The notes under the pieces were generated by a model. That model searched no databases and was not told the origin of the DNA. It saw nothing but the letters and a program-made list of their open reading frames with translations. From positions 496,001 through 560,000 of the forward strand of contig JAAVVG010000011.1 of assembly GCA_012976225.1 (NCBI GenBank): a DNA stretch of 64,000 nt, given 5' to 3'. The DNA is from Golubevia sp. BC0850. Its lineage: Eukaryota > Basidiomycota > Exobasidiomycetes > Golubeviales > Golubeviaceae. Of this stretch, positions 45,405-57,516 are shown one piece after another; the stretch's first letter is position 1; each line of letters begins with the position of its first letter. The position numbers were made by a program, and so were the translations under genes.

Positions 45405-48400
45405 TCAAAAAGCCAATCCAGTTAGGATATGATCCCTAGCAAAATCTGGATTCCTGGTCAACTGAACTTCCATTTCACCTCTTTCCATCACAGCTTCTCT
45501 CGGACTGATTTGAGGGCTGACGCTCTCTCTAACCTCAGCAACAGCACTTAGAGTCCTAAACCTTAAAGATGGATCTCTGTTCTTCCGTCTCAAACGCGAG
45601 AAACTGTGAGAACTTCTCAGGGGTTTTCTACTACCATGACTAAGTCGATTGAAAGGATTGCTAGAATCGCCGCTTGAAGTTGATGATCGTCGATTTCTAC
45701 TACCTAGAATCGAGTTCCTATCCATGGCAAATTGAGGAATTGGTTTCTTGATGTCTGGATTTCCGAGATTAAGGATGGTCTCATGCTGAAGGTTCGTTGA
45801 AGGTGGAGTAGGAAGAGGTCTTGGAGGAAGATTTCTTGGACTTGTGACTGAGGTGGAATTGAATCTTGAAGACCTCAGATCTCTAGGAAAAGGTTCAAAG
45901 TTGGGATCCGTCGTTTCTGAATGAGGATACCGAACGTCTGGTCCAGATTGGAAAATCTGGGCATGAAGATCTCGATCAAGGTCTGAAGGTTCTTGAGAGT
46001 TGGAATGAAAATGAGTTGGGACATCCCTTGAGAAAGCGATGTCTGCTTCTGCACTTGTCATACTTGCTCTAGAGAATCTTTGAGACGAAGGAGCTGGTCT
46101 TAGCTTTTCTGATCCCTGGACTTGAACGTCCTTTGTCTGCAGTTGAGATCCATGGTACCACCAATAGATTCCATTCAGAAATGCTTCCTTTCCTCGACTC
46201 CAGATTGAAGAACCTGATTCTTGACGGTCTTGATTCGGAGTGACAGATCTTGATCTGAAGAGGAAAGGTTCGGGAGTGGAAGTGTTGGTGCGAGGTAAAG
46301 CTGCGAAGCGTTGGTTTGGACCCGGTGGCGATAAATTGAAGTTGAGAGAGTGTTGAAGGGCTAGTGATTCTTCTTCGTTGTTCGAGGAAGTGATTGAGAG
46401 GAAGGAGTTCGAATTGTGAGAATTCGGCCAAGATTGAGGTTGATTTTGAAAGAGACCTTGAGGGGAAGAGATGCTAGGATGAGATCTTGATTGATTGACG
46501 TCGTACCCAAATTCCTTCTCTGCTTGTCGAGAAACTCCGTATCCGAGATTGTTGAGATCCCATGTCTTTTCTTCTGTACAAGAACCATCATCTTCTACTG
46601 GGTAAGGGGAAACATGGCCCGCGTTCTCATCTTTCAACTTCGTCTCCTTTCGCTCTTCCCACTTTGCCTTCCCGACTCCGTACCAGATAGCAACAGCAGT
46701 CCCCACCAAGAAAATAAGAAGGTAGACCCCTATGAAGATAAGGAACATGATCCTCTCTCTCTTCAGACTTTCGGCGTAAGAATTGACTAGACGTGGAACC
46801 AATCCTTCGTTTTCTGGCGTTCCATCTCCAAGAGCTGCGTCTTGAACTGGAGCTACTAGCTCTTGACTTCTAGCAGAGTCTAGCATGAGAACGTCTGGAG
46901 AGACCGTCGGAAAGTTGACTTCTGCATTGTCTTGAATCCAAGCCAAAGCCTTCTCGATTCCTACCACCTTTTGGCCGATGATACAATCGATGAAAGATTG
47001 GAGAGGCGTGAATAGAGGAGTATTGGCGAAGGTTTCCTGCATAGAGAAAGAAAATACAGTTAGAAAACGAGTTTGAGAACAGTGCTTCTAAGATGAGAAG
47101 CAACATTTCAGAGATTTCAAGAACTCACATTGAGGACAGTGGCGAGTCCATCCATAAACTCATTCAAAGTATCGTTCATGGTTGAAGTAGTAGTGTTAAC
47201 CCAGCCGAAAACATGGTTGTTGAGATCGTTCTGAGCATTGATGATCAAGACGTTGCTTCTGTTAGAGTAGTCATAGCTCATTTCTTGAGTTTGAGAATTG
47301 AGCTTTGACAAGAAGTCATCACCAATCGAATTGAAAGATCCATCTAGTTTTTTTGAATAATGATCTTGAATAGGTTTCAAAGCCCATAACTGAGCTTGAA
47401 CACTTAACAGCCCGACTAAACCGATTGCCAGAGCTGCGACAGCAGCCGGATGAGAAATGAAAGCTAACCACCATCTCAACTGAGACTTGGCCTGAGGAGA
47501 TCTGATACCTAGAATCCTAGCCAAACGAAAAGCTAGCATGGCTAAAAGAGGATGAGTACTAAGTTGAAGTAGAGAAAACAGATTTGGAAGTTGAAGAAAA
47601 TCCGGGGAAACCATTTTTGGAATCTCACGTTCTTGATGTCCTTCAGGGGTTGAGTGAATGAAAGTAGGTTCTGGCTGACTCTGATGAGAGAACGGTTGGT
47701 CGATAGATAACCAAGCTTCTCTAGTAGCTTCGACGTGTCTTTTCAAAGATCTCCAAGACCACCATTCTTTTCCGAAGTTCAGGAGCATAAGACCTAAAGC
47801 TGCGGCTGCTAGAATTCCAACTCCAGTGTAACAGAGTCTTTGAAGTTCTTGACCTAAGTCATCTAGGGGTGACGTATCGACTGACGAGCAGAGCTGGACG
47901 ATCTTGGCTTGAGGTACCGGAAGTAGAGATCTGTTGAACGAATAGGTTCCGAGAGCTGTGAAAGAAAAGATGAGTGTCAGCGATGCTCAACTAAATGTCT
48001 GCTTTCTAACTTGCTACTCACTGGAATCAATTTCTCCTTTCAAATTCTCAAAAGGAATTAAAATGAGATCGTCCATCTTGTTTCTCAAATCATCCAAAGT
48101 TGGTAAACTGCTATTCAAATTCAAAAGACCTTGAGAGAAACTAGAAGGTAAAGTGATGTTGTCTAAAGCACTGAGGTCTGGTTGAGCTACAGTTGGTATC
48201 GTAATACTTTGACCAATGAGACTTAGAGTATCATTAACACCTCCTAAAACTGTTGACAGAAATCCATTAACACCATCGACGCTAGCTTCGATGGCACTCT
48301 TGATTCCATTTCCAGCTGTTTGAATTCCTTCTGATAGTAAATGGACGGTCGACATTAAGATTGAAAGAGTTCCCCTGACTAGAAGTTCGATGAAGCAAAG

Positions 48401-49012
48401 AAAGAGACTTCTGTAGGAATCTACGATGAATTTGAGGATCTGTTCGATAGCGACGACACTGTGGGGAGAGAGACAGATGAGAACGGTCAGTCGACTCGTC
48501 GCAAGAAGGGCCAAGACATGTACTCACGCTAGGTAGAGAACCTTCTGAGCACCAGCTACTGTATCATTGATAGCATGAGCAGTTCTCTCATTCATTCTAT
48601 CAGCCATATAATGAGGTAGAGAACTGATACTACTAGCCGCAGCCTCTACTCCCTTGCAACTAGCCAGTAATTTCTCCTTTGCAGCGGCTACTTTGTCATC
48701 TACATCTCCAGCACTAATCGTTAATCTTCCTCCGACAAAAACCAGAGCTAGAATAGTAGGTGAAATCCAAGAGAGACCTAGACGAGCACGAAGACCGAGC
48801 CAGGGTTTCAAAGGTCCAGAGGTTGATGGGAAGGAAGAAGGAGAAGGTCGATCGACATGCTCAGGCGAGACTTGAGTAGGGTATTGAGAGTGTGCATGGA
48901 AAGTTGGAGAATGAATGTGTTCGGGGTAGGAAGGGGGGAATGGCTGAGTTGGTAATGGAGTGGAAAGTTGAGGATGCGAAGAAGAAGAAGAAGAAGAAAA
49001 TGGGTTTCTCAT
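45405..49012 (-). CDS. PRM1: Plasma-membrane fusion protein PRM1
   Basis: Multi-pass plasma-membrane protein that promotes bilayer merger during mating-cell fusion. Four exons (49012-48528, 48458-48022, 47955-47129, 47036-45405) give 1126 residues. After a Pro/Ser-rich cytosolic head there are about five membrane segments: ISPTILALVFVGG; SLFLCFIELLVRGTLSILMS; GVGILAAAALGLMLL; HPAAVAALAIGLVGLLSVQA; IMFLIFIGVYLLIFLVGTAV. Large extracytosolic loops carry N-glycosylation sequons (NNTT-like sites such as NDTL, NRSN, NITL). PLLAMLAFRLARILG and the loop ahead of the last TM match the Prm1 arrangement as I know it. The cytosolic tail after the last TM is about 430 residues, Ser/Arg/Pro-rich, making the protein much longer than the yeast one (about 660). 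Pheromone control is known in ascomycetes; no clear site was seen here. Confidence 0.83.
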
Positions 49013-49709
49013 GATTTTGAATTGATGTCAAAATAAAGCTGAAGAAGTTGAAAGGTTTGGTCATGTAAAGGAACGGAAGATTGATTGCTTTGAAATCGTT
49101 CGACGCTTCTTTGAGTTGTAAATCTTTGCTTTTTGTGAAGAGTGAGCCTTCTAGGCTTGATCAGACCGAAAAGAAATTAAAGATGAAGTTCAACTGGAAT
49201 GGTCAGATGGGAAGAGAGATAAAATTGGAGGAGAAAGGTTGAGAAAGGTGAGAGAGAGGCTTTGTTCGAGAAGCCCCTTTGTCTCCGGCGTGGGCGTGGG
49301 AGGCGAGACAAAGGCAAGAAGGGGGTCAGTGCTTCCTCCCTTCGCTCAAACTTCTTTTGTCATCGTCTCATTCAAAAAACAACTGATCGATCAACCAAGC
49401 AATCAAGACAAAAGCAGAAAGCGTAAAGGTCAGTTGAGCAAGGGAGTCGTTCCACCACCAAGTGCAACTTCGACTGATCGTCCCTTACATGACTTCAACC
49501 TTGATCCCCCTTTGCCCCTGCTCAAGAACAGAACATATGTCCGTGATTAAGTCTCCTTTTTTTGGTCCCTGAGAAAGTGTTGCCTAATCCTATTGAGTCA
49601 TTCGAAAGCCTGAAACTTCAGTCTCGTGCGCTTCAAATACAAGACGAATGAAATGCAAGTATAGTACATTGATGAATAATTAATACAGTAGATCGACCCC
49701 TGCCAATTC
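49013..49709. other. Region between PRM1 and the gamma-tubulin complex gene
   Basis: About 700 bp, holding the PRM1 promoter and the 3' UTR of the next minus-strand gene. A plus-strand open stretch at 49239-49550 lacks coding features. No TATA box stands out. Confidence 0.35.
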
Positions 49710-52700
49710 TCAAGCCCAATCTTCCAAAGCATAGCTCAGACTTTGCCAAAGACTTCTAGCTTCATTTTCACCTCTACCTATAGTATCGATTCTTGACTGG
49801 ACAGCGTTTTGAATTCTCCCCACGTCCAAATCCAATTCTCTATTCAATCTATTCACCTTAACGTTCAAAGGCTCACCAATCCCGGAAACTGAAAAAGAGA
49901 TCGAAGCATTTGGATTTGGATTTGATGTTGGAAGCTCAAGTTGTTGAGTTCCACCAACTTCTTCAGCCTGTTCTATTTCTTCGTCTTCACTCTCATCTTC
50001 ACTTTCATCTTCCGAAATAACCAAATCACCTATCTCTTTCAACCTCTTTAATCTGTCTTGCTTTTCTTTTCTTCTTCTTTTCCTTCTCCTGCTTGCTCTT
50101 CTTCTTTCCTGTTCGCTTTCATTTCCATATCCAGTTGAATCTCGATAGGCAGAAGAGATCTCATCTGAATATTCTAGAACGTCCAAAATTAATTTGTGAA
50201 GATTGGTTCCAGTTTTTAAAGCTTCTGTAGATTGTGATTCAGTTTCTTCTTCGAGATTGACTTGTTTGGAAGGATTCAATTCTCTTAGGAAACATAGTGC
50301 TGAAATCATTTTGATTGATGTTGAATGAGAGTCAATCAGCGAATCAAAGGAAACTAGATTTGACAGATTCGAGAGAAGGGCCTCCGTTTGAGTTTCGATT
50401 ACCTTTGAGAGGGAAGGGAATGTCTTGTCAGAACACGTGAAGCTGGGCCATGAACAAATCAGACTTACATCTCTACAAATGAAGTCAAGAAAGGTCTGAA
50501 CGATCCACAAGAGTCTCTTCCTCAAAAGAACTAAAGAACTCTCCGAAGCTCTGGCGAAGTCGGAGCTCGATTTGATGTTGATGCGATTCAAAAGATAATG
50601 AGATCTGTTGAGCTGAAGTAGAAGAGTAAAGATTGCTTGATAGTGATGTTGAATTGAATGGGTGAAGAAGTAGGTCAAGGAAAAAGGAACCTAGAGGATG
50701 GAGAAGGACGCATTTGTCAGATGCGGTCTTTTAGAAAGAAGTGACAGGTGATACTCACCAGATAATCCACTCTCAAAGCGGCCAAAGCTCGAATTCCAGA
50801 ACCAACAGACCATTCCTTGAAGCCTTTTCTTGTTCTAGCTTTCCTTGCAGGGACGAATCTGACGAGACTACTGTCAATCCAAGCTGAACCACTGAAGTTA
50901 GCTGACGAGGTAATCTCATCTCTGAAAGCAGCGTTCAAGAAATGAGGATCAAAGATCGAACTTTTCCGATCGTCCACCTGAAAAGAGCAAAAAATGGGAA
51001 CGTCAGGCAAGACCCGAGCTCGAAAGTCTTAATGTCAAGCCTCTGCTACTCACCTGATCAAAGACGACCTTCATCCATTGACCAACTTCTCTAGCTCTTC
51101 TCCAAAGAAACAATCCTAGGAATCCCTCCACATGTGCAAGTAAATCACATCCACCGTCATTCCAACTACTAGTCAAAACGTTATGAAGTCTCTTTTGAAC
51201 CAAAGTTAACCTAGGTTCTAGATAAGCCGAAAGTTTAGAATTGAAAGTTGAAGTCGAAATCATTTGAGACATTGATTCTTGAGAGATTCCGCGTTGAAAA
51301 GTTGGAGAAGGAGGAGGTGAAGAGTCCGAAGAAGAAGAAGAAGCGGACAAAGGAGGCGAAGCGATAGATGAGATTTTCAAATTGTTCGTTGGATTTACGA
51401 CTTCGATTTGAAGATCGGCAAGGCCTGAAGTGTCGGTTCTTGAAGTTGAAATAGAGTTCCGATTTCCGAAAAGCAATCCATGAAGGAAATCTTCCTTCTC
51501 TTCGATCTCTTGTGGTTTGGTTGTAAGGTCTTGTTGTGTTGTAACTTGATTTCTCTCCCCAAATTCAGGATGCATGATCTCTCTTAAAGAGCCACTCGAT
51601 CTTGAATTTCCATCTCCAAGAATTTCAGCATCCCAACCTAAAGCTCTCAACAAACCCACGCACTTTCCCGTGTCCAAAACGTTTTTGGATAGAGAAGAAA
51701 CGAAGGAAGGAGCTATTCGACCTTCCGTTTCATTTGAGTTTTCATTAGAAGTAGTAGCAGTTGTCCATCCTTCCTTCCAAAATCTTGAATCTTGAGCTTG
51801 AATCTCCCAATTTCTTTTCACGAAACAAGGAAGTTTCCTAGAATTCAACGCTTCGAGATCTCCATCAGAATTTATGTCTTCTTCTTCTTCAAAGGAAATC
51901 TCCATACCTTCTAAAACCCAAAATTTAATCTCCTTCCAAATCGGGTCCGCAGCTGCTAAGAAACATTCGCTGAGCTCTTCCGCTGTTCTTAGAGATCTGA
52001 TTTTGCTTTCCGTTTCCTGAGAGTCTAAACCTAAAGTTGTTGCAGTAGTAGAGCAATCATAAAGTGACCAGTAGAAGACAATAGATCCCTGTAGAGAATC
52101 TAAAAGTTTAGAAGAAGTGTTTGAAGTGATGATAAATTTCTCTTCATTTGAGAGAATTCCAACTTCGATTAACAAATCTTCTAAGACTTTGAGAGTCTGA
52201 GTATTCCTTTCTAGATCCGTCATTAATGAGAGAAGAGTGACAACTCTACTTTTTGATGAGTGAAGCTCTTTGGAATCTGAAGAAAGTATTGAAACATCTT
52301 CTCCCCATTGAAGTAGAAGAACTCCGAACTCGGTAAGTAATGAATTGACTGAATTGCCAAATGATCTTAAAACTGAATCGATTTGATGAGGTTGAGTTCG
52401 AGTGAGAGAAATGAAAGATCTGAGACGAGATAAAGTTGTAGAATGGATGCTTGTTGTCTCCAGAAGTGAATTGAAGAACGTTTCCGATAAATGCGAGGGT
52501 TTGAATTTGAGAGCTTTAGAAGATGAACTTGCCTGAAAGGATATTTCGAAAAGACGTTAACGACGCGAAGTGAGGGTCTGAAAGAAGAAATAGCCAAGTG
52601 TTACTCACCTTCACTAAGTTCCTTTCCCTTTCGAACAGCACAGAACTCAAGCCTTCCAGCGCAAAAAGACATTCTCCAAGAACCTGAGTCTCAGATAAAG

Positions 52701-53487
52701 CCGTCCCCATATCATCCTTCCAATAACTCTCCTTCCCAACTCCCTCCAACTTCCTCCTCAATTCCTGAGACTTCATTTCATCTTTCTCAGCGCTTTCAAC
52801 TTCATTTTCAATAAGTCCTATTTGTAAATCCCTTCTTTTAACAGTCTCTCGTTCTTTGATCTTTTTCCTTCTCTTTTCTTCTTCGTCTTCAATCATTTCC
52901 GGTTCCTTCTCCTCTTCCTCTGAAGTCCAACCTTCACTTTCCAATCCATCATTTTCTTCTTCTTTCCTTTCCTTTCTATTTTTTCGAGCTACTGGGGGAT
53001 CCATTTTGAAGATCTCATTCCAAAGAGCTCTATCTGCTTTAATTTGATCTTGAGAGGAGAGATAGATTTTAGAAGTCGAACCTGAAGTTAGAAGAGTTGC
53101 GTGAGCAAAAGTTGATGAATCTGGATGTTGTTGTAAATGTATCTGGAAATCGTCGAAAGGAAGAAGATCAAAGTAGGACAGATCGATCAGTAAAATAAAG
53201 AAAAGAAATCCTTTCCTTCCCCTCTCCTATACACAAAAGGAAATTGAAAAACTAACCATCATCTCCAAAACCTCCTCCAAGTTTCTCTCTCCGATCAAAA
53301 GTTCCAAAGGAGGTTCTAACTTCCTAGAACCCGAACCAGAACTAGAATAAGTTTCGACCTTCTGACTCTCATTCTCCCGTTGTAGTTGAATTTCCTCTCT
53401 CTGTTTCATCCATCTCTGTCGATCTTTGAATGCTAACTTCTCGTGTTCTTTGATGGTTCTCTTGAGAGATGAATGAGTTGAAGTCAT
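49710..53487 (-). CDS. Gamma-tubulin complex component (GCP4/5/6-like)
   Basis: Structural subunit of gamma-tubulin ring complexes that nucleate microtubules at spindle poles. Six exons (53487-53257, 53142-52609, 52532-51054, 50977-50759, 50690-50469, 50402-49710) give 1125 residues. A charged coiled-coil head (IKEHEKLAFKDRQRWMKQRE) precedes the GRIP1-type start ALSETQVLGECLFALEGLSS. The centre has DLLAHVEGFLGLFLWRRARE with VGQWMKVVFDQV. The GRIP2-type block reads VDYLVPFSLTYFFTHSIQHH then YQAIFTLLLQLNRSHYLLNR, RKRLLWIVQTFLDFI and SLIDSHSTSIKMISALCFL, matching the gamma-tubulin-binding half of GCPs. An insert near the C-terminus is basic then acidic (RRKRRRKEKQDRLKRLKEIG and SEDESEDESEDEE). 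Divergence and size favour a GCP5/6-class non-core subunit over GCP2/3, with moderate confidence. Confidence 0.75.
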
Positions 53488-53720
53488 GGCTGAGGAGAGA
53501 GTTGGTTGAAGATTGATTGAATATCGAAGAGCTAGACTGAGGGGAGAGATGAGGGTCAGGTCAGGATCTTCGAAGATGCGTGGTCGTGATTGAGTGTCTT
53601 GGGTTGATATGTAGTCTTAATTCTGAGCTATAGAACTGGTTCTAATGAATCTACCTCTCCCTGCTATCCCTGCACCTAAGGTTCTACCAGGTGCAATTGC
53701 CTGCTGCCTTCACCTTGGAC

Positions 53721-53999
53721 TCACCCTTTCAAAACCTTGTCAGGCGATCTCTCATCTCCCAAGCCCCTATGATCCTTCTTTACGATCCCAGTTATCAATC
53801 TCAAAACATCATCCTTGGCAGATGGGTCTGACCAATCCTGCTGATCCTCTTGGAGGGATTCAGCTAGACGCGTTAGAAGTTGCAATCGGACTTCATCGAT
53901 AGAAGAAGTGGATGAAGATGAAGATGAAGATGGGTGATTCTTGGTAGATTGAATTGGAACGCGTTTGGCTTTCTTGTTCAAATCTTGAGTTGTTTGCAT
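53721..53999 (-). CDS. Small hypothetical protein
   Basis: A single exon encodes 92 residues from the ATG at 53999. It starts MQTTQDLNKKAKRVPIQSTK, has a Ser tract, then an amphipathic helix-like region (VRLQLLTRLAESLQEDQQDW, then DDVLRLITGIVKKDHRGLG). No domain is recognised. It lies head to head with the HCNGP-family gene, 150 bp between starts, and 233 bp upstream of the gamma-tubulin complex gene on the same strand. The compositional shift from disordered to helical supports a real protein, but the absence of introns makes it less certain than its neighbours. Confidence 0.5.
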   Translation of the reverse strand: MQTTQDLNKKAKRVPIQSTKNHPSSSSSSSTSSIDEVRLQLLTRLAESLQEDQQDWSDPSAKDDVLRLITGIVKKDHRGLGDERSPDKVLKG

Positions 54000-54149
54000 G
54001 GATAAGAAGTGTTGTGTGTTGGTTCGGGAGAAGGATTGGAAGAAGTCTCGCTGTCTTTCTGTTCCACCACAACTTCTATATCCAATTTCAATGCCGATAG
54101 ATTGAGTTTACTTAAAGTAAGAACTAATCATCTGAATAAGCCTAACATC

Positions 54150-56026
54150 ATGAATGGTCAGTCAGAAGGACCAGGAGCTATTCCTCTCAGCAGTCACTCA
54201 TCTTATCCTTCGTCTTTCTGTCCCTCCCTCTGCCTCTCTCCCTCTTCACTCAGGACTTGTATCTTACAGTGACGATGAAGATGACTTGGAAGCTCAAGAC
54301 ACAATCTCATCCAAGCCACAACCGCAACCGCCTCCAATCAAATTAGATCCTGAGCTAATCAAGCCAGGTCCAGTCCCTCCAACCTTGTCTTCATCTTCAT
54401 CCACATCCTCTCTAGGAATCAAGCGACCTCTGACTTCTAACATATCATCAACATCTAAGCAACTTCTTCCGACTCAATCAAAGAATTTAACCTCAACTGT
54501 ACCTTCAAGTTTTAAACCGATTCCATCTTCTTCTTCATCAAGATTGCAAGCTCTATCTTTACCTCCTCCAAAACAAATTCTTACTCCACTGACGTCCACA
54601 AATGATGATCTCAATAGTTCGAATCATGCTTCCACTTCTCAGTTGAGATTGGATCCAGAGTGGGGATTGGGAGAAGAAGCGAGAGGAGAAGTAGATCCTG
54701 CTTTAGAGGTGAGTACCAACTTATTGCTACTAGAGGATGATGTGTCTCCTACAAACAAGCTTCAACTAAATAAGTTCAATGGAATCGAGGTGCTTTTTGA
54801 AGAGAGGGGAAAGCAATTCACGGAGATGAGAGAAAACCTTTGCAACTGTGCCTTTGACAAGCTAAGGCTTGAGTAGAGAATCGCTTTACTATCGCTCTAT
54901 CGCTTGGCCAATTTTGAAAGATCCTTTCATCCCAGACTTGCGATGGAGTAACTAGAAATGGAGGTAGCCTTGAGCCAATATCAGTGGTCTTTCTGCCAAA
55001 TGAGACCTCTTTACTGTCTCTCGAGAGGGTTTCAAGATGCTCTACCCTGTCTTCTTTCTACTTCTTTCTAGAGTTTTGAAAATTTAAAGTCGCTTTCGAA
55101 GTCTTTAAAAGGACAGGTCGAAGTCCACAAGAGGTATAGCTAGGTTCTTCTTCCTTTGAAGGGAAGGTTTCATGGGGTTTCTCCATCAAGATTTTATCCC
55201 TACTAGATTTTTCACTCTTTGGTAGAGAGTAGGAAAAACCATGTTCCATGGTTCAAGATCGCCTCCAACAGAAGAAGTTCCCCAGCAACGTTCCTCCAAA
55301 TTATTCTCGTTTGATCTCTCGTCTAACATCTTCTATCCTTCTTTGATGCTCCACCCCTCTCTCTCTCCCTCTAGGCCAAACTCCAAAACTTCCATTCTCT
55401 AAAATCTCAAGGAACTCATTTCAACCCTACTCTATCTTCCTCTCGAGCCTTCCGAAACCCTCACATTTATACTAAGTTGGTTAACTTCGTGAGAGTTGAT
55501 GAGAGGAAGAGTTGCTTCTTAGAGGAACATTCTTTGAAGCGACGGAAGACAGGAGATGAATCTAAAGTATCATGGAATTCAATGGGTGAAGAACTTTTAA
55601 GAGAAGGGGGGAAGGAGAGACTAGGTGAGTGTTTTGTTTCTCGCTGATGGGTTTTCAGAAGGTTGAACCTGGTGCTGAAATTCTTCCTCTCTTTTCTTTG
55701 ACTCCCTTTGTGTATTTGGATTTCTTTTTTCAGCTAATCTTCAAAGATCTCAAGCAGATGAACGTTCTAAATCTCAAGCTCCTGGGAAAAGATCAGCTAT
55801 TGATTTCACTTCTTCTAACAAATTGAGTTCTTCTTCTTCCTGGCAAGAAAGTTCGAAATCAACCGATGGAAAGAGAGATCAAAGTGATGCTGTAAAGAAA
55901 GCTTTGGCTGCTAGAGATTCTATGGGGCTGGGGAAAGATAAGGAGAGGGAAAGGGTGAAGGATAGAGATAGGGACAGAGATCGAGACAGAGAAAGGGATA
56001 GGAATAGGAATAGGGGAAGGAGGTAG
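54150..56026 (+). CDS. HCNGP/SAP30BP-family transcription or splicing regulator
   Basis: Four exons (54150-54156, 54254-54708, 55375-55624, 55734-56026) give 334 residues. The first exon holds only seven bases (ATG AAT G), and splicing yields [18 protein letters not shown], the typical acidic start of the family. The conserved HCNGP domain follows the second intron: [20 protein letters not shown] then [20 protein letters not shown] with DE. The C-terminus contains a [14 protein letters not shown] element and ends in Arg-Asp dipeptide repeats ([20 protein letters not shown]), like RS/RD domains of splicing-associated proteins. Animal relatives (SAP30BP) act in transcriptional repression and in pre-mRNA splicing; the fungal role is inferred. 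The 666-bp second intron is the longest in the window. Confidence 0.85.
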
Positions 56027-56289
56027 AAGTAGAAATGAGCTCATTGTCACATCTTATCGAAACGAAGCAATCTTGGAAGCACTTCGACAGAGAGGTGCTT
56101 GGGACTGTGGAACTGTAGCTATGGAATTGCCGATCGAAGAATGGAGAATTGATTCATGTACAAAAAGAGCAGAAGAGATGACAGAAAGGGGAATGATTTA
56201 TCGTTCACAAAGATGACTGGAAAGAGGAGAAAAAAACCTAATGACACAGCAGTTGATCCAGACGACTGGGAGTCGTTAGGGTAAGAGGT
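56027..56289. other. Convergent intergenic region
   Basis: About 260 bp between the HCNGP-family stop and the end of the second F-box-like pseudogene. No feature seen. Confidence 0.3.
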
Positions 56290-57516
56290 CTAGCTGATGG
56301 GCTCTCCTTAACATCAGGGTGGCTATCAGAAAGGAAAAGAGAGAATCAAAGAAGAGTAAGAGATGAGCGCAAGACTCAGATGTGCAAAACATCCTTGAGA
56401 AGCTCGTGAACTCACCATTTGATCTGAGATCCTGATTTTTCTCAAATCTCAACTTCCCAAAATTCAGGTTCTGATTCCAAATCCACACTTCTCCCACTAG
56501 TCCTCTAAGTTGTTCTATTTGCTCTGCGCTGAACCGTTCCAGAGGAACGACCAGCTTCTCAGTTGTCTTCATCTTTACACCTTCCACTTCCAATCCCACC
56601 GGCACATTGCAAGCTCTTTCTGAGAGCAAAGGAAGAGCGCTTTCACAATCTTCATGATCTGAATGACACTCCAACTTCAAGACTTGCAAAGATGGGCATT
56701 CGCTCTCAAGTTGGCGAAGATTCTCGTCACAACTGTGAAGGATGACCAGATTTTCAGAGTTTCTGGAACTAGCATCCAGGCCGGAAAGATCAACATCGGA
56801 TACTGGAGCTCTAGCACCTGCAGATTAGGGAACGAAAGTGGAGACGTTGGCTCATCCCCTGTTTCCTCGTATGTCTCGATGCAAAGATGTTTGAGTGTTT
56901 TAGACGACTCGACCAGCATACTCCTCCACTGAGTGTAGTTGAAGGTTTCAGAGATATTGAGAGAGGCGAGTGCTTTGAAGTGGCTTAGGTTTGTTGGGGT
57001 CTTAATATGTTGTGAAAGCCAAAGCACTTGCAGGATTCCGTGAGAGTTATGTTTCTGTATTTGAAGACTGACTTTAGTAGAGGCTCCATCCGTTAATCTC
57101 TTAGGTCCAAGAGGTTGGGAAGCTCCAGGAGTAGCGAATCCAAGAGGGCGTGAAATATTTCTGTCACCGGGTTGCAAGCCGAAGGGTCTACTCCTACTAA
57201 TTTTGACAACTAAAGCGTTTGATGAGACTTTCTGATCAATTTAGATAGTTGTTCAAGTTGATCAAGATGATCGAACTCCAAAGTGAAAACTCCTCAAGAC
57301 TTGCCCCGCTCTTCTCATCGAATTGCTTTATTACTTCTGACATCTTTCTCCAGCTCTGTATCTGAAGCTCTAACATTCTCCAGAGAACCTTATTCTCGTC
57401 ACTAGCTTCCACCATTGCTTGCAGACCTCTCTAGCCTTGACTACTTCTCTAGTTTGTAGAGTCTTGAGAGTGGTGAGAAGAGTCTCGGAAGGTAAGACTT
57501 CGTTGATGTCGCTCAT
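56290..57516 (-). pseudogene. F-box-like protein pseudogene
   Basis: The start (MSDINEVLPSETLLTTLKTL, then VVKAREVCKQWWKLV) is a clear F-box-like segment. Upstream in-frame ATGs at 57612 and 57642 are also possible. The continuation NKVLWRMLELQIQSWRKMSE is in another frame, so a shift lies near 57385. Further shifts or stops occur around 57285-57180. A repeat-type region then runs open (FPNLQVLELQYPMLIFPAWM), with another shift near 56745 before QVLKLECHSDHEDCESALPL. A terminal intron (GTGAGT after DLRSNG) ends in TAG at 56290-56292. Coding character on both sides of every break shows one former protein of about 400 residues. It resembles the other two F-box-type loci in layout (F-box then irregular Leu-rich repeats). 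Confidence 0.6.
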
